A DNA stretch of 40,248 nucleotides, taken from assembly GCA_947166355.1 (NCBI GenBank), contig CAMVDX010000022.1, forward strand, positions 1-40,248. Direction: 5' to 3'. Origin of the DNA: an uncultured Treponema sp. GTDB lineage: Bacteria > Spirochaetota > Spirochaetia > Treponematales > Treponemataceae. A program made the position numbers and the translations under genes. The notes beneath the pieces are model-generated. The model was not told the DNA's origin and made no database searches. It worked only from the letters and a program-made list of their open reading frames with translations. This document shows positions 1 through 7,623 of the stretch, one piece after another. How positions within the stretch are numbered: position 1 is the stretch's first letter; each line of letters begins with the position of its first letter.

Positions 1-46
1 CTCCGGCGTGACAGGCCAGCGCGATAACCAGCTTCGCTACGCCCGC
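1..46 (-). tRNA. tRNA-Asp (GUC), 5' part only, cut by window edge
   Basis: Read on the minus strand, this is the 5' portion of a tRNA. The acceptor strand GCGGGCG (46-40) is followed by TA. A D-arm with stem GCGA/TCGC and a GG-containing loop comes next, then an anticodon arm CTGGC-CTGTCAC-GCCGG, whose seven-base loop carries GTC at the anticodon position. GTC reads Asp codons. The variable loop, T-arm and 3' acceptor strand lie to the left of the window. The intact D and anticodon stems argue for a real gene, not a fragment. Confidence 0.9.
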
Positions 47-58
47 GTGATGTTTGTT

Positions 59-87
59 ATATTACACGAATCGGGGATTTGTGTCAA
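59..87 (-). promoter_or_regulatory. Promoter of the tRNA-Asp gene
   Basis: On the minus strand a perfect -35 TTGACA (87-82), a 17-base spacer and a -10-like TAATAT (64-59) precede the tRNA 5' end by about 12 bases. The spacer starts CAAATCCCCG. A very similar spacer lies in the promoter of the TPR gene near 33080. The -35 is strong; the -10 matches the consensus at only four of six positions. Confidence 0.6.
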
Positions 88-110
88 TAACCTGAACTAC
101 AAAAAATAAA

Positions 111-137
111 AAAAATCCCGATTTTTTCGGGATTTTT
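111..137. terminator. Bidirectional intrinsic terminator after the GntR gene
   Basis: AAAAATCCCGA (111-121) and TCGGGATTTTT (127-137) form an 11-bp stem around a five-T loop. The stem is flanked by an A-run on the left and a T-run on the right, so it can work in either direction. It lies about 20 bases past the stop codon of the minus-strand GntR gene and separates that gene from the tRNA-Asp unit. Confidence 0.8.
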
Positions 138-155
138 TTTGAAGTTTCACCTGGA

Positions 156-830
156 TTAAGCAAAGTACTGCGGGTACTTTTTCTTGATTTCTTCTGCCTG
201 CATATGGTGGCGGCTCAGGTGTTTGTCTATTTCTGCTTTTGCGGCATTGCCATCCTTTTTTCTGAATGCTTCAAGAATCTGGTTATGTTCATTAATAATG
301 CGCTCTGGATTGAAAGAGTGGAGGTGAAGCTCGCGGATTCTGTCGTAGTGAATGCTCATCAGTCTTACCATATAATGACACTGCATTTTATTTGTGATTT
401 TGTACATCATCTCGTGAAATGCGTTATCAAGTTCCATTATTTTATCGAGATTGTTTTTTTCATAATAGAATTTTTGAAGGGTAACGTTTTCTTCCAGTTC
501 CTGAATGTTCTGCTCAGTTGCCTGTTCACAAGCCATCTTTGTGATTTCAGATTCAATTGTTGCACGTACGAATACAGCTTCATCAACAAGAGCCATATCA
601 ATCAAACTTATTCTGCTGCCTCTCTGAGGAAGTATTTCAATGATTTTAGTAGAAGAAAGCTCCTGCATTGCTTCGTGAACAGGTGTTCGTGAAAGATTCA
701 GTCCGTTGGCAATATCCTGTTCACTTATCATGCTGCCTGGTGCAAGTTCCAGATTTACGATGTTTTCTCTTATAACACGCAGCGCATACTCTCTGTTAGA
801 TTCTTTGCTCAATTTTTCCAAAGTTTTCAT
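156..830 (-). CDS. GntR family transcriptional regulator, FCD (FadR-type) subfamily
   Basis: This is a 224-residue DNA-binding regulator with an N-terminal winged helix-turn-helix (about residues 12-75, containing the typical ISEQDIA...SRTPVHEAM pattern). An all-helical FCD ligand domain follows. Candidate metal or effector ligands of the FCD domain are visible: Asp and His in LDNAFHEMM, His in INEHNQILEAF and His in HLSRHH. I chose ATG 830 over the GTG at 836 because GGAG then sits five bases upstream; with the GTG it would overlap the start. The gene faces the ABC importer at 1009 across 180 bases holding dyad sequences, so it probably represses that operon. FCD regulators often sense sugar acids or other organic acids; the ligand here is unknown. 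Confidence 0.9.
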   Translation of the reverse strand: MKTLEKLSKESNREYALRVIRENIVNLELAPGSMISEQDIANGLNLSRTPVHEAMQELSSTKIIEILPQRGSRISLIDMALVDEAVFVRATIESEITKMACEQATEQNIQELEENVTLQKFYYEKNNLDKIMELDNAFHEMMYKITNKMQCHYMVRLMSIHYDRIRELHLHSFNPERIINEHNQILEAFRKKDGNAAKAEIDKHLSRHHMQAEEIKKKYPQYFA

Positions 831-902
831 AATCACTCCATATTAGGATAGTAAAAAAATGTAGTCAATACTATATATTCCTTATAAATTTAAAGATTTT
901 TC

Positions 903-930
903 TTGACTTTTTTTGATTATGCTTTATCAT
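903..930 (+). promoter_or_regulatory. Probable promoter of the ABC importer operon
   Basis: TTGACT (903-908) and TATCAT (925-930) are separated by 16 bases, each one mismatch from consensus for a housekeeping promoter. Transcription would start near 937, directly before the inverted repeats at 944-969, so a bound repressor would block initiation or clearance. Spacing and position fit well, but the call is by inspection only. Confidence 0.5.
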
Positions 931-943
931 ACTAATTATACAA

Positions 944-969
944 GCGTACTAGTATGCAAGTTGCACTTG
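944..969. promoter_or_regulatory. Candidate operator: two overlapping inverted repeats
   Basis: GCGTACTAGTATGC (944-957) is palindromic at 12 of 14 positions around TACTAGTA. The adjoining CAAGT-TGC-ACTTG (957-969) is a perfect 5-3-5 inverted repeat. Both lie just downstream of the predicted promoter and upstream of the first permease. Their position between the FCD regulator and the importer suggests operator sites for that regulator. The match to any published GntR consensus is only loose. Confidence 0.45.
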
Positions 970-1008
970 TGTAGATTATAACACACATTCTGAAAAACGG
1001 GTAATAAA

Positions 1009-1971
1009 ATGTTTAAGAAAAAAGAAAAAATGGCAGGTACAGAATTGACCTCTTCAGTAAAGGGTAAAGAGTTCAAAAAATACCTTCGCAAGTACTGGCA
1101 GTTCTATCTTCTTCTGCTGATTCCAATTCTCTATTATATTATTTTTCGCTATATTCCAATGGCTGGAAATATTATTGCTTTCCGTCGTTATCGTGCAGGT
1201 GGAAGTCTTTTTGGACAGCAGTGGAGCGGCTTAAAATATTTCAAGCAGTTTATTGGTGATAAGACATTCTGGCGTGCGTTCAGAAATACTCTTGTCCTCA
1301 ATATTTCATACCTTCTCGTGCGATTCCCTCTTACATTGATTTTTGCACTTTTGCTTAATGAAATTAAAGCTTTGTGGTGGAAAAAGTTTGTGCAGACTGT
1401 TTCGTATCTTCCGCACTTTATTTCTATGGTAATCGTTACCGGTATGATTCGCGAGCTTGTTTCTACAAGCGGTCCTCTTAACCAGTTAATTGCACACTTT
1501 GGAGGAGAAAAGATTTCATTCATTGCTTTTCCACAGTATTTTGATGCAATCTTTGTAATCTCTGGTGTATGGCAGGCTTTGGGATGGGGTACAATTCTTT
1601 ATCTTGCTGCTATCGCAGGAATCAATCCTTCTCTTTATGAGGCGGCAGAAGTTGATGGTGCAAATCATTTCCAGAGAGTATGGCATGTAACTATTCCTTG
1701 TATTCTTCCTACTATTACAACACTTTTGATTCTTGATATCGGAGGTCTTGTAGGTTCAGGTGGTGCCTTTGAAAAAGTATTCCTTCTTTATAACCCTATG
1801 ACTTATGAGACGGCAGATATTATTTCTACCTTCGTATTCCGAATGGGTCTTGGCTCTGGTAACTACAGTTATGCTACAGCTGTAGGTTTGTTTGAGGCTT
1901 TGTTGAACCTTACACTTCTGACAATTGCAAATAAGGTTTCTAAGAAAGTTTCTGGCTCAGGCTTGTGGTAA
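1009..1971 (+). CDS. ABC importer permease, LplB/polysaccharide-type
   Basis: This 320-residue integral membrane protein has about six hydrophobic segments, beginning at about residues 31-48 (FYLLLLIPILYYIIF). The cytoplasmic EAA loop that docks the ATPase is clear at about residues 211-232 (EAAEVDGANHFQRVWHVTIP). It is a binding-protein-dependent transport permease of the LplB/YteP group, which generally moves oligosaccharides or sugar derivatives. It is the first gene of a three-gene operon, 12 bases before its partner permease. The ribosome-binding site is weak (CGGG before ATG). No ATPase is encoded nearby, so a shared MsmX/UgpC-like ATPase from elsewhere is the likely partner (inference). 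Confidence 0.9.
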   Translation: MFKKKEKMAGTELTSSVKGKEFKKYLRKYWQFYLLLLIPILYYIIFRYIPMAGNIIAFRRYRAGGSLFGQQWSGLKYFKQFIGDKTFWRAFRNTLVLNISYLLVRFPLTLIFALLLNEIKALWWKKFVQTVSYLPHFISMVIVTGMIRELVSTSGPLNQLIAHFGGEKISFIAFPQYFDAIFVISGVWQALGWGTILYLAAIAGINPSLYEAAEVDGANHFQRVWHVTIPCILPTITTLLILDIGGLVGSGGAFEKVFLLYNPMTYETADIISTFVFRMGLGSGNYSYATAVGLFEALLNLTLLTIANKVSKKVSGSGLW

Positions 1972-1983
1972 GGAGATTTAAAA

Positions 1984-2877
1984 ATGGCTGAAAAAACTGG
2001 TGTAAAAGTTAAGGAATCATCTGGTTATATTGTATTTAAATGGTTCAATACATTTATAATGATTTTTGTATGTGCGGTAACACTGTATCCGTTTTTGTAT
2101 CTTGTAGCTCAATCTTTTTCTTCAGAAGAAGCAATTACTTTGGGAAAAGTAAATCTTTTGCCAATCGGTTTTAATTTACAAACCTATAAGTCGGTTCTGG
2201 AAAAAGGTGAGTTCATGCATTCATATAAGAACACACTTGTTTATTCCATCTTCGGAACAATTCTTTCACTTGTGTTCAGCTGTTGTATGGCTTACCCGCT
2301 TTCTAAAAAGGAGCTGAAGGGTTATAAGATTCTTACAAAATTTGTAATTTTCACAATGTATTTTGGCGGCGGTTTGATACCTAACTACGTTCTTATGATG
2401 AGACTTCATCTTATCAACAAGGTTGCAGGCTTTATCATTCCATCTATGCTTAGTACCTACTACATTATTTTGATGAAGTCATTCTTTGCTGATACTCCGC
2501 ACGAACTTGAGGAGGCTGGAGAACTGGATGGCTTGAGTCCAATTGGTATTTTTATACGTATTGTACTTCCGCTTTCAATGCCGATTATTGCAACTATGAT
2601 TCTGTTTAATGCTGTCGGCTACTGGAACAACTGGTATAATGCATTCCTTTATCTTGATAAAAAGGAAATGTGGCCGGTTGCTTATTATCTTAAGACTGTT
2701 ATTTCAGGAGCTTCTACTTCTGCTGATCCTGGTGAGGCTACAGCAGAAAAAATGCAGATTTCTGCAAATATCAAGTCTTGTTCTATGGTTCTTATGGCTC
2801 TGCCGATTATCTGTATTTACCCATTCATCTCGAAATACTACGTAGAGGGTATGATGCTTGGTGGTGTTAAGGAATAA
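1984..2877 (+). CDS. ABC importer permease, YtcP/LplC-type (CUT1-like)
   Basis: This 297-residue second permease of the importer has a first membrane segment at about residues 21-42. The EAA loop starts near residue 177 (EEAGELDGLSPIGIF), followed by RIVLPLSMP. AAGGAG lies just before the ATG, and the gene follows its partner by 12 bases, so the two are co-translated and probably form the heterodimeric channel. The family is best known from Bacillus LplC/YtcP and usually pairs with a large, LplA/LipO-type binding lipoprotein, as found here. The substrate cannot be read from the permease. Confidence 0.9.
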   Translation: MAEKTGVKVKESSGYIVFKWFNTFIMIFVCAVTLYPFLYLVAQSFSSEEAITLGKVNLLPIGFNLQTYKSVLEKGEFMHSYKNTLVYSIFGTILSLVFSCCMAYPLSKKELKGYKILTKFVIFTMYFGGGLIPNYVLMMRLHLINKVAGFIIPSMLSTYYIILMKSFFADTPHELEEAGELDGLSPIGIFIRIVLPLSMPIIATMILFNAVGYWNNWYNAFLYLDKKEMWPVAYYLKTVISGASTSADPGEATAEKMQISANIKSCSMVLMALPIICIYPFISKYYVEGMMLGGVKE

Positions 2878-2916
2878 ATAAACTAAAAAAGTTTTTATCA
2901 AAAGGAGGATAAAACT

Positions 2917-4620
2917 ATGAAAAAAATTGCGACTCTTGCTGTTGCAATCTCATGTGCTGCTTTTTTGATGGTGTCATGTTCTGGCAAAAAAACAGCAAAG
3001 GCTGGAGCAGCAGCTGATGAAGCTGTAGGTTACACATTCGGTGAGGAAAAAACTTTCCACTCTGATGAAAAAGTAACTTATTCAATTTCTTTCAGTGATG
3101 CTTCATGGTATGCTATGCAGGATACCTGGAAGACAGAAGGTATTTTCAAGGATATTGAAGACGTAACAAACGTTCACCTTGACATTACTTCTTATGATTC
3201 TGGCGACTATAACCAGAAGATCAATCTTGCAATTAACTCTGGTTCACCTACATACATCATTCCAAAAGTATATGATGAAAACCAGTATGTTTCTGGAGGC
3301 GGTGTAGTTGCTGTATCTGATTATGTTAAGTACATGCCTAACTTCTCTGCTTTCGTAAAGAAGTACAATATGGAGCCGGATCTGGCTACTATTACACAGA
3401 GCGATGGAAAGTACTACCGCTTGCCAGGTATGCATCAGGCTGCTCTTCAGGACTATACTATTATGGTTCGTGAAGACATTTTCGAAGCAGCTGGATACAA
3501 CATCCGCGAACTTGAAAAAGACTGGACTTGGGAAAGCCTTCATGACATTCTCGTTGGTGTAAAGAAGTACATGGTAGCAAATGGAATGTGCAGTGCTTCA
3601 GATTACATCTGGTCTGACCTCTGGTGTGGTGAATCTGGAAAAGGCCAGGGTGGTAACCTTCTTAAATTGATGGGTGCTTCTTACAATGTTCTTTCTGGAT
3701 GGGCTATTGAAGGTTCAAACGGTGGTATTAAATATGACTGGAATAAGAAGGAATTCTACTCATCTTCTATCAGTGAAGATTTCAAGAAGCTTGTTACTGT
3801 TGCAAACAGCTTTGTAAAAGATGGTCTTCTTGATCCAGAAACATTCACTCAGGCTGATGATGTTGCTCATAACAAGTTCTACAGTGGAAAGACTGTAATT
3901 ATGTCTACAAACCGTTCACAGATGGCAAACGATATCGCTGGTGTTCAGAAGATTCTCGGCGATACTGCAAAGTGCTATGTTACTGCATATCCATCTGGAA
4001 CAAACAAGAACCTTGCAGAAACTTCACGTCTTGAATGTGGTGTAATGATTTCAAAGAAAGCATTGGATGAACTCGGAGAAAAAGACTTCATCAAACTTAT
4101 GCGCTTCGTAGACTGGATGTTCTACTCTAAGGAAGCTTACTCACTCTGCAAGTGGGGTCCAGAAGGAAAGACTTGGGAATGGGGCACTGCTGATAATGGT
4201 GCTAAGATTAAGAAGCTTAAGGCTGGCTTTAAGTGTGGTGGTCTTGGTCTTCCTGGTTCTGATGATGATGTTGATATTCGTCTTAAGTGGGGTTACGCTG
4301 GTGGTAACTACTTCTATGGTCACTCAACAGAAGAGTCTACAGATGCATTCACTCCTGAAGTACAGGATTTGTATGCACGCTATGGAAAATATAAGACTGT
4401 AGCTACAGTAGATCCAAAAGCAAAACCAACAGAAGATGAACGCGAACAGTTGAACCTCTGGGCTGTACCTCTTATCGATAACATCAATGCTTGGACACTT
4501 AAGTTTGTAACAGGACAGAAAGATATCAATAAGGATTGGAACGAATATGTTTCAAGCTGTAAGAATCTTAATGTAGACAAGATTGTTAATCTTACAAACG
4601 AAATTTATAAGAAGCAGTAA
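2917..4620 (+). CDS. Extracellular solute-binding lipoprotein (LplA/LipO-type)
   Basis: This 567-residue substrate-binding lipoprotein belongs to the importer encoded just upstream. The signal peptide ends in FLMVSC with the acylated Cys at residue 21; Met at -3 is typical of the relaxed spirochaetal lipobox. The mature part has the long two-lobed binding-protein pattern, with many Trp and Tyr residues that could stack on sugars (for example DYIWSDLWCGESG). It is longer than classical maltose-type binding proteins (about 400) and fits the LplA/LipO class for oligosaccharides. A strong AGGAGG (2903-2908) precedes the ATG, which should favour excess binding protein. The operon ends in a terminator directly downstream. 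The ligand is unknown. Confidence 0.9.
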   Translation: MKKIATLAVAISCAAFLMVSCSGKKTAKAGAAADEAVGYTFGEEKTFHSDEKVTYSISFSDASWYAMQDTWKTEGIFKDIEDVTNVHLDITSYDSGDYNQKINLAINSGSPTYIIPKVYDENQYVSGGGVVAVSDYVKYMPNFSAFVKKYNMEPDLATITQSDGKYYRLPGMHQAALQDYTIMVREDIFEAAGYNIRELEKDWTWESLHDILVGVKKYMVANGMCSASDYIWSDLWCGESGKGQGGNLLKLMGASYNVLSGWAIEGSNGGIKYDWNKKEFYSSSISEDFKKLVTVANSFVKDGLLDPETFTQADDVAHNKFYSGKTVIMSTNRSQMANDIAGVQKILGDTAKCYVTAYPSGTNKNLAETSRLECGVMISKKALDELGEKDFIKLMRFVDWMFYSKEAYSLCKWGPEGKTWEWGTADNGAKIKKLKAGFKCGGLGLPGSDDDVDIRLKWGYAGGNYFYGHSTEESTDAFTPEVQDLYARYGKYKTVATVDPKAKPTEDEREQLNLWAVPLIDNINAWTLKFVTGQKDINKDWNEYVSSCKNLNVDKIVNLTNEIYKKQ

Positions 4621-4655
4621 TTTATAGAACACTCCATTTTTATAAATTGATTCCT

Positions 4656-4697
4656 GGCACGCGCTCATTCCTCTTGTAAGGCGCGTGCCTTTTTTTA
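4656..4697 (+). terminator. Intrinsic terminator of the ABC importer operon
   Basis: GGCACGCGC (4656-4664) and GCGCGTGCC (4681-4689) make a perfect 9-bp GC-rich stem with a 16-base loop, followed by eight T residues. It starts 35 bases after the stop codon of the binding-protein gene. Confidence 0.9.
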
Positions 4698-4700
4698 GGA

Positions 4701-4787
4701 TTGTCGGGTCGAGCCCGACAAGGACAATGGTGCTGCCGTTATTTTGACAATGGCACAAACTGTCATTGCCCTGCTTGACCGGGTAAT
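4701..4787. repeat. Two family-2 short palindromes (CGGG...GAC-CCG type)
   Basis: TTGTCGGG-TCGAG-CCCGACAA (4701-4721) is a perfect 8-bp hairpin. ATTGCCCTGCTTGACCGGG followed by TAAT (4765-4787) is a second, slightly imperfect copy. The same pattern, roughly ATTRYCGGG-YTTGA-CCCGRYAAT, recurs at 14723, 14863, 18930, 28357 and 28402, always between genes. Here the copies lie between the importer terminator and the convergent araC gene. Confidence 0.75.
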
Positions 4788-4804
4788 CGTTTACGGCTTG
4801 TAAA

Positions 4805-5677
4805 TTATATCTGTGAGTTACGGCGCTGTTTAGGTGTAATGCCGCGGATTTTCTTGTAAGTGCGGATAAAGTGACTTGCGTCTGTAAAGCCCGTTTCCTG
4901 ACTGATGTAGTCTAAGGTTTTGTCAGTGTAGAGAAGGAGAGTATCAGCCTTACAGATTCTAATGAATTCAATATATTCTTTGCAGGTTTTACCAAACTGA
5001 GTTTTAAATTGTTTTGCAAAATTTGAGTAGCACATTCCGCATTTGCTGGCAAGATCTTCTATGCTGATATTTTCTGCGGAATGTTTGTCTATGTACTCAA
5101 GAACAGAAAAATCTTTTGTAGAAAACTGATCAAATGTAGTTTTTGTAGAAAATTTAAAGCCGTGTCGCAGCCAGATTCTGATTACTTCTGTGACAATCAG
5201 ACTGATCATTGAGGCTACTTTTATGTCATATCCGAACTGCCGGTGCTGGGTTTCCCACATGCAATATTCAAAATACATTTTTACAGGATTAAAACGAAGA
5301 TCTCTGGCTGTAAGCAGATTTGCTGCTTCAGAAGCAGAATTAGCCCTGTCGAGGAGTTTCGGAAGTTTTGGAGAACCCGGTGTAGTGTTTGAAAGAATCA
5401 TATCATCAAATTTGATAACATAAAAAAACGGCTTTTCAGCATATTCTTCTTTTACAGGATAATCGAGAAAGGAATGAATCTGTTTTGGATGAAATATTAT
5501 CATATCTCCCGGATTCATTGTAAACTGTTTACCGTCTACCTCTGCATATAAAACTCCACTTACAAGGTATACCATTTCTGTGAAATAGTGCCAGTGCGGT
5601 TTTACATACTTCCAGTCACCTGAAAAGGCCTGAAATGGTGCATTTAGGCTGTCGCTTTCTTCAAAAAGGTCGTCCAT
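4805..5677 (-). CDS. AraC family transcriptional regulator with N-terminal cupin
   Basis: This 290-residue regulator has an N-terminal cupin-like sensor domain (about residues 20-90, with HWHYFTEMVYLVSG, GDMIIFHP and HSF). A C-terminal pair of helix-turn-helices follows (about residues 190-288, with ISIEDLASKCGMCYSNFAKQFK and the signature DASHFIRTYKKIRGITPKQRR). GAGGAG lies six bases before the ATG. The gene diverges from the ABC exporter genes at 5844, its probable target. A 28-bp dyad sits over its own predicted transcription start, suggesting autoregulation. Cupin-type AraC proteins often sense sugars, but an exporter neighbour would also fit a toxic compound or peptide. Confidence 0.9.
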   Translation of the reverse strand: MDDLFEESDSLNAPFQAFSGDWKYVKPHWHYFTEMVYLVSGVLYAEVDGKQFTMNPGDMIIFHPKQIHSFLDYPVKEEYAEKPFFYVIKFDDMILSNTTPGSPKLPKLLDRANSASEAANLLTARDLRFNPVKMYFEYCMWETQHRQFGYDIKVASMISLIVTEVIRIWLRHGFKFSTKTTFDQFSTKDFSVLEYIDKHSAENISIEDLASKCGMCYSNFAKQFKTQFGKTCKEYIEFIRICKADTLLLYTDKTLDYISQETGFTDASHFIRTYKKIRGITPKQRRNSQI

Positions 5678-5693
5678 AGGCTCCTCTGATTAT

Positions 5694-5721
5694 GTGTAGA
5701 GATTTGTACAATTTTCTACAC
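5694..5721. promoter_or_regulatory. 28-bp symmetric dyad at the araC promoter
   Basis: GTGTAGA (5694-5700), the perfect palindrome TTGTACAA (5704-5711) and TCTACAC (5715-5721) share one centre of symmetry. Twelve of 14 base pairs match. A -10-like TATAAA for araC lies on the minus strand at 5732-5727, so the dyad covers the expected start site and 5' leader. It could be an operator or, as RNA, a leader hairpin. It is too symmetric to be a usual AraC direct-repeat site, so another dimeric regulator is possible. Confidence 0.5.
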
Positions 5722-5764
5722 CTTTTTTTATAGCATGGAAATCAAAGTAATGCTAGAGTAAAAG

Positions 5765-5770
5765 TATAAT
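5765..5770 (+). promoter_or_regulatory. Possible -10 box for the ABC exporter genes
   Basis: A perfect TATAAT lies 73 bases upstream of the exporter start. At the right distance there is no recognisable -35 (TCAAAG), as expected for a promoter that needs an activator such as the divergent AraC protein. This rests on position and one box only. Confidence 0.3.
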
Positions 5771-5843
5771 TTCGAGAAAATTATGTCATTGCAGATTAAA
5801 TTGTTTCTTTGATTTGATTTTCGCAATGATTGTTGGGGTTAAT

Positions 5844-7601
5844 ATGAAAGAGAAGAGTTCTTTTTCCTGGGTGTGGTCTTATGTACGCAGATACAGATTT
5901 GGAATGGCAGCCGGTCTTTGTTTAAGCGTGTGTGTTGCCGCAATGAATATGGTAAATCCGATTGTCACCGGAAATATCGTAGATAAAGTAATTAAAGGCG
6001 GCCAGCATGAACTTTTATTTAAGCTGATTGCAATAATGCTCTGTGTCGTAGTAGGAAAATCAATTTGCAGATACAGTTATCAGGTAATATTTGAACACTG
6101 TTCACAGAATGTCATCTTAAAGATGCGTGAGGATTTGTATGCTCATATTCAGAAGCTGGACTTTTCGTGGTATGACAATGCTCCAAGCGGTAATGTTATG
6201 ACTCTTCTTACTTCTGATCTGGATAAGGTGCGACACTTTGTTGCGTGGGTTTTGTATCAGATTCTTGAAAACAGCCTTATATATATTTTTTCGATTATTA
6301 CACTTGCTTCGATTAATTGGAAATTAACTCTTGCATTTATGGTAATTGCGCCTCCGGTACTTGTTCTGGTTCGCAAATTTAAAATTCATATCAGACCTGC
6401 TCATATGAAGGTTCGAGATCAGTTTGCAGTTTTGAATACTCGTGTTGGTGAAAATATCGAAGGTAACCGTGTTGTAAAAGCATTTGTGCGTGAAGATTAT
6501 GAAACAGAACGGTTTGAAAAAGAGAATGATGGATATAGAGAAGTTTCTGTTGCCAATGCAGATATGCGTGTAAAATTTTTACCATGGATTGATGCGCTGT
6601 GTCAGGTGCTTCCAGTTATTTTAATTCTATTTGGCGGTTATCTGGTAATTAATGAAGAAATGACAATTGGTCAGCTGGTTACTTTTAACGGTTTGATGTG
6701 GGCATTTATACAGCCGATTAATATGTTTGGAATGCTTGTAGATAATACCCAGAATTTTGCAGCATCTGCAGACAGGCTTTTTGAATTACAGAAAGCAGAG
6801 AGCAAAATTAAATCTCCTGATGAAGAAGAAAGAAATGAAATGTCGGAAAGTAACGGCGAGGTTACTGAGGCTCAGGTTGCCGGCCGCGTAGAGTTTCGTA
6901 ATGTTTGTTTTTCATATAATGAAACTCCGGTTATCAAGGATATGAGTTTTGTTATTGAACCTGGAACAACGGTCGGAATTCTCGGCCCAACCGGAAGTGG
7001 TAAATCTACTATTGCAAATCTTATGTGCCGTTACTACGATGCAGATTCCGGTGAAGTTCTGATTGATGGAAAAAATGTAAAGGACTATAACCTTCAGGAA
7101 CTGCGCCGTAATGTCGGAATCACAATGCAGGAAGCATTCCTGTTCAGCGATACTGTTGAAGGAAATATTGCGTTTGCAAATCAGAATGCAAGTTTTGAAG
7201 AAGTAGAAGCTGCGGCGGAGCTTGCAAGGGTGAAGGAGTTTATTGGCGATCTCACAGACGGCTATGACACAATTGTAGGTGAGCGTGGCGTAGGTTTGAG
7301 TGGCGGTCAGAAACAGAGAATAGCACTTGCAAGACTTTTTCTTGCAAATCCTAAGGTAATGATTCTGGATGATACAACAAGTGCGGTTGATAATGATACA
7401 GAATATAAAATACGCCAGTCGATAAAAAGTCAGAGCAAGGGACATACTGCGTTTATTATAAGCCATAGAGTTTCATCTTTTGAAAACTGCGACATAATTC
7501 TTGTAGTTCAGAATGGAAAAATTGTTGATAAAGGAAGTCACGAGGAGTTGATTAGTCGAGCCGGGTATTATCGCGAGGTTTGGGAAGAACAGCGTGGCTA
7601 G
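5844..7601 (+). CDS. ABC exporter half-transporter, degenerate-site subunit
   Basis: This 585-residue half-transporter has an N-terminal six-helix exporter domain (about residues 1-310) and a C-terminal ATPase. Visible motifs are Walker A GPTGSGKS (about 381-388), signature LSGGQ (485-489), Walker B VMILDD (505-510) and the H-loop ISHR. The catalytic Glu after Walker B is Asp (D510). Together with LSQGQ in the next gene, this puts both defects in the same nucleotide site, the classic heterodimeric exporter layout. I chose ATG 5844 because GGGG lies upstream; the upstream TTG and ATG (5814, 5826) lack a site. The acidic linker EEERNEMSESNGEVTEAQ is unusual. Substrate unknown: drugs, lipids or peptides are all possible. 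Confidence 0.9.
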   Translation: MKEKSSFSWVWSYVRRYRFGMAAGLCLSVCVAAMNMVNPIVTGNIVDKVIKGGQHELLFKLIAIMLCVVVGKSICRYSYQVIFEHCSQNVILKMREDLYAHIQKLDFSWYDNAPSGNVMTLLTSDLDKVRHFVAWVLYQILENSLIYIFSIITLASINWKLTLAFMVIAPPVLVLVRKFKIHIRPAHMKVRDQFAVLNTRVGENIEGNRVVKAFVREDYETERFEKENDGYREVSVANADMRVKFLPWIDALCQVLPVILILFGGYLVINEEMTIGQLVTFNGLMWAFIQPINMFGMLVDNTQNFAASADRLFELQKAESKIKSPDEEERNEMSESNGEVTEAQVAGRVEFRNVCFSYNETPVIKDMSFVIEPGTTVGILGPTGSGKSTIANLMCRYYDADSGEVLIDGKNVKDYNLQELRRNVGITMQEAFLFSDTVEGNIAFANQNASFEEVEAAAELARVKEFIGDLTDGYDTIVGERGVGLSGGQKQRIALARLFLANPKVMILDDTTSAVDNDTEYKIRQSIKSQSKGHTAFIISHRVSSFENCDIILVVQNGKIVDKGSHEELISRAGYYREVWEEQRG

Positions 7602-7623
7602 AAGCTTTTATGAGGTGTAAAAA

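Noticed and set aside
5814..5843. Upstream starts (TTG 5814, ATG 5826) for the first exporter gene
   Set aside because: Neither has a ribosome-binding site; ATG 5844 has GGGG at a proper distance and matches the usual family start.
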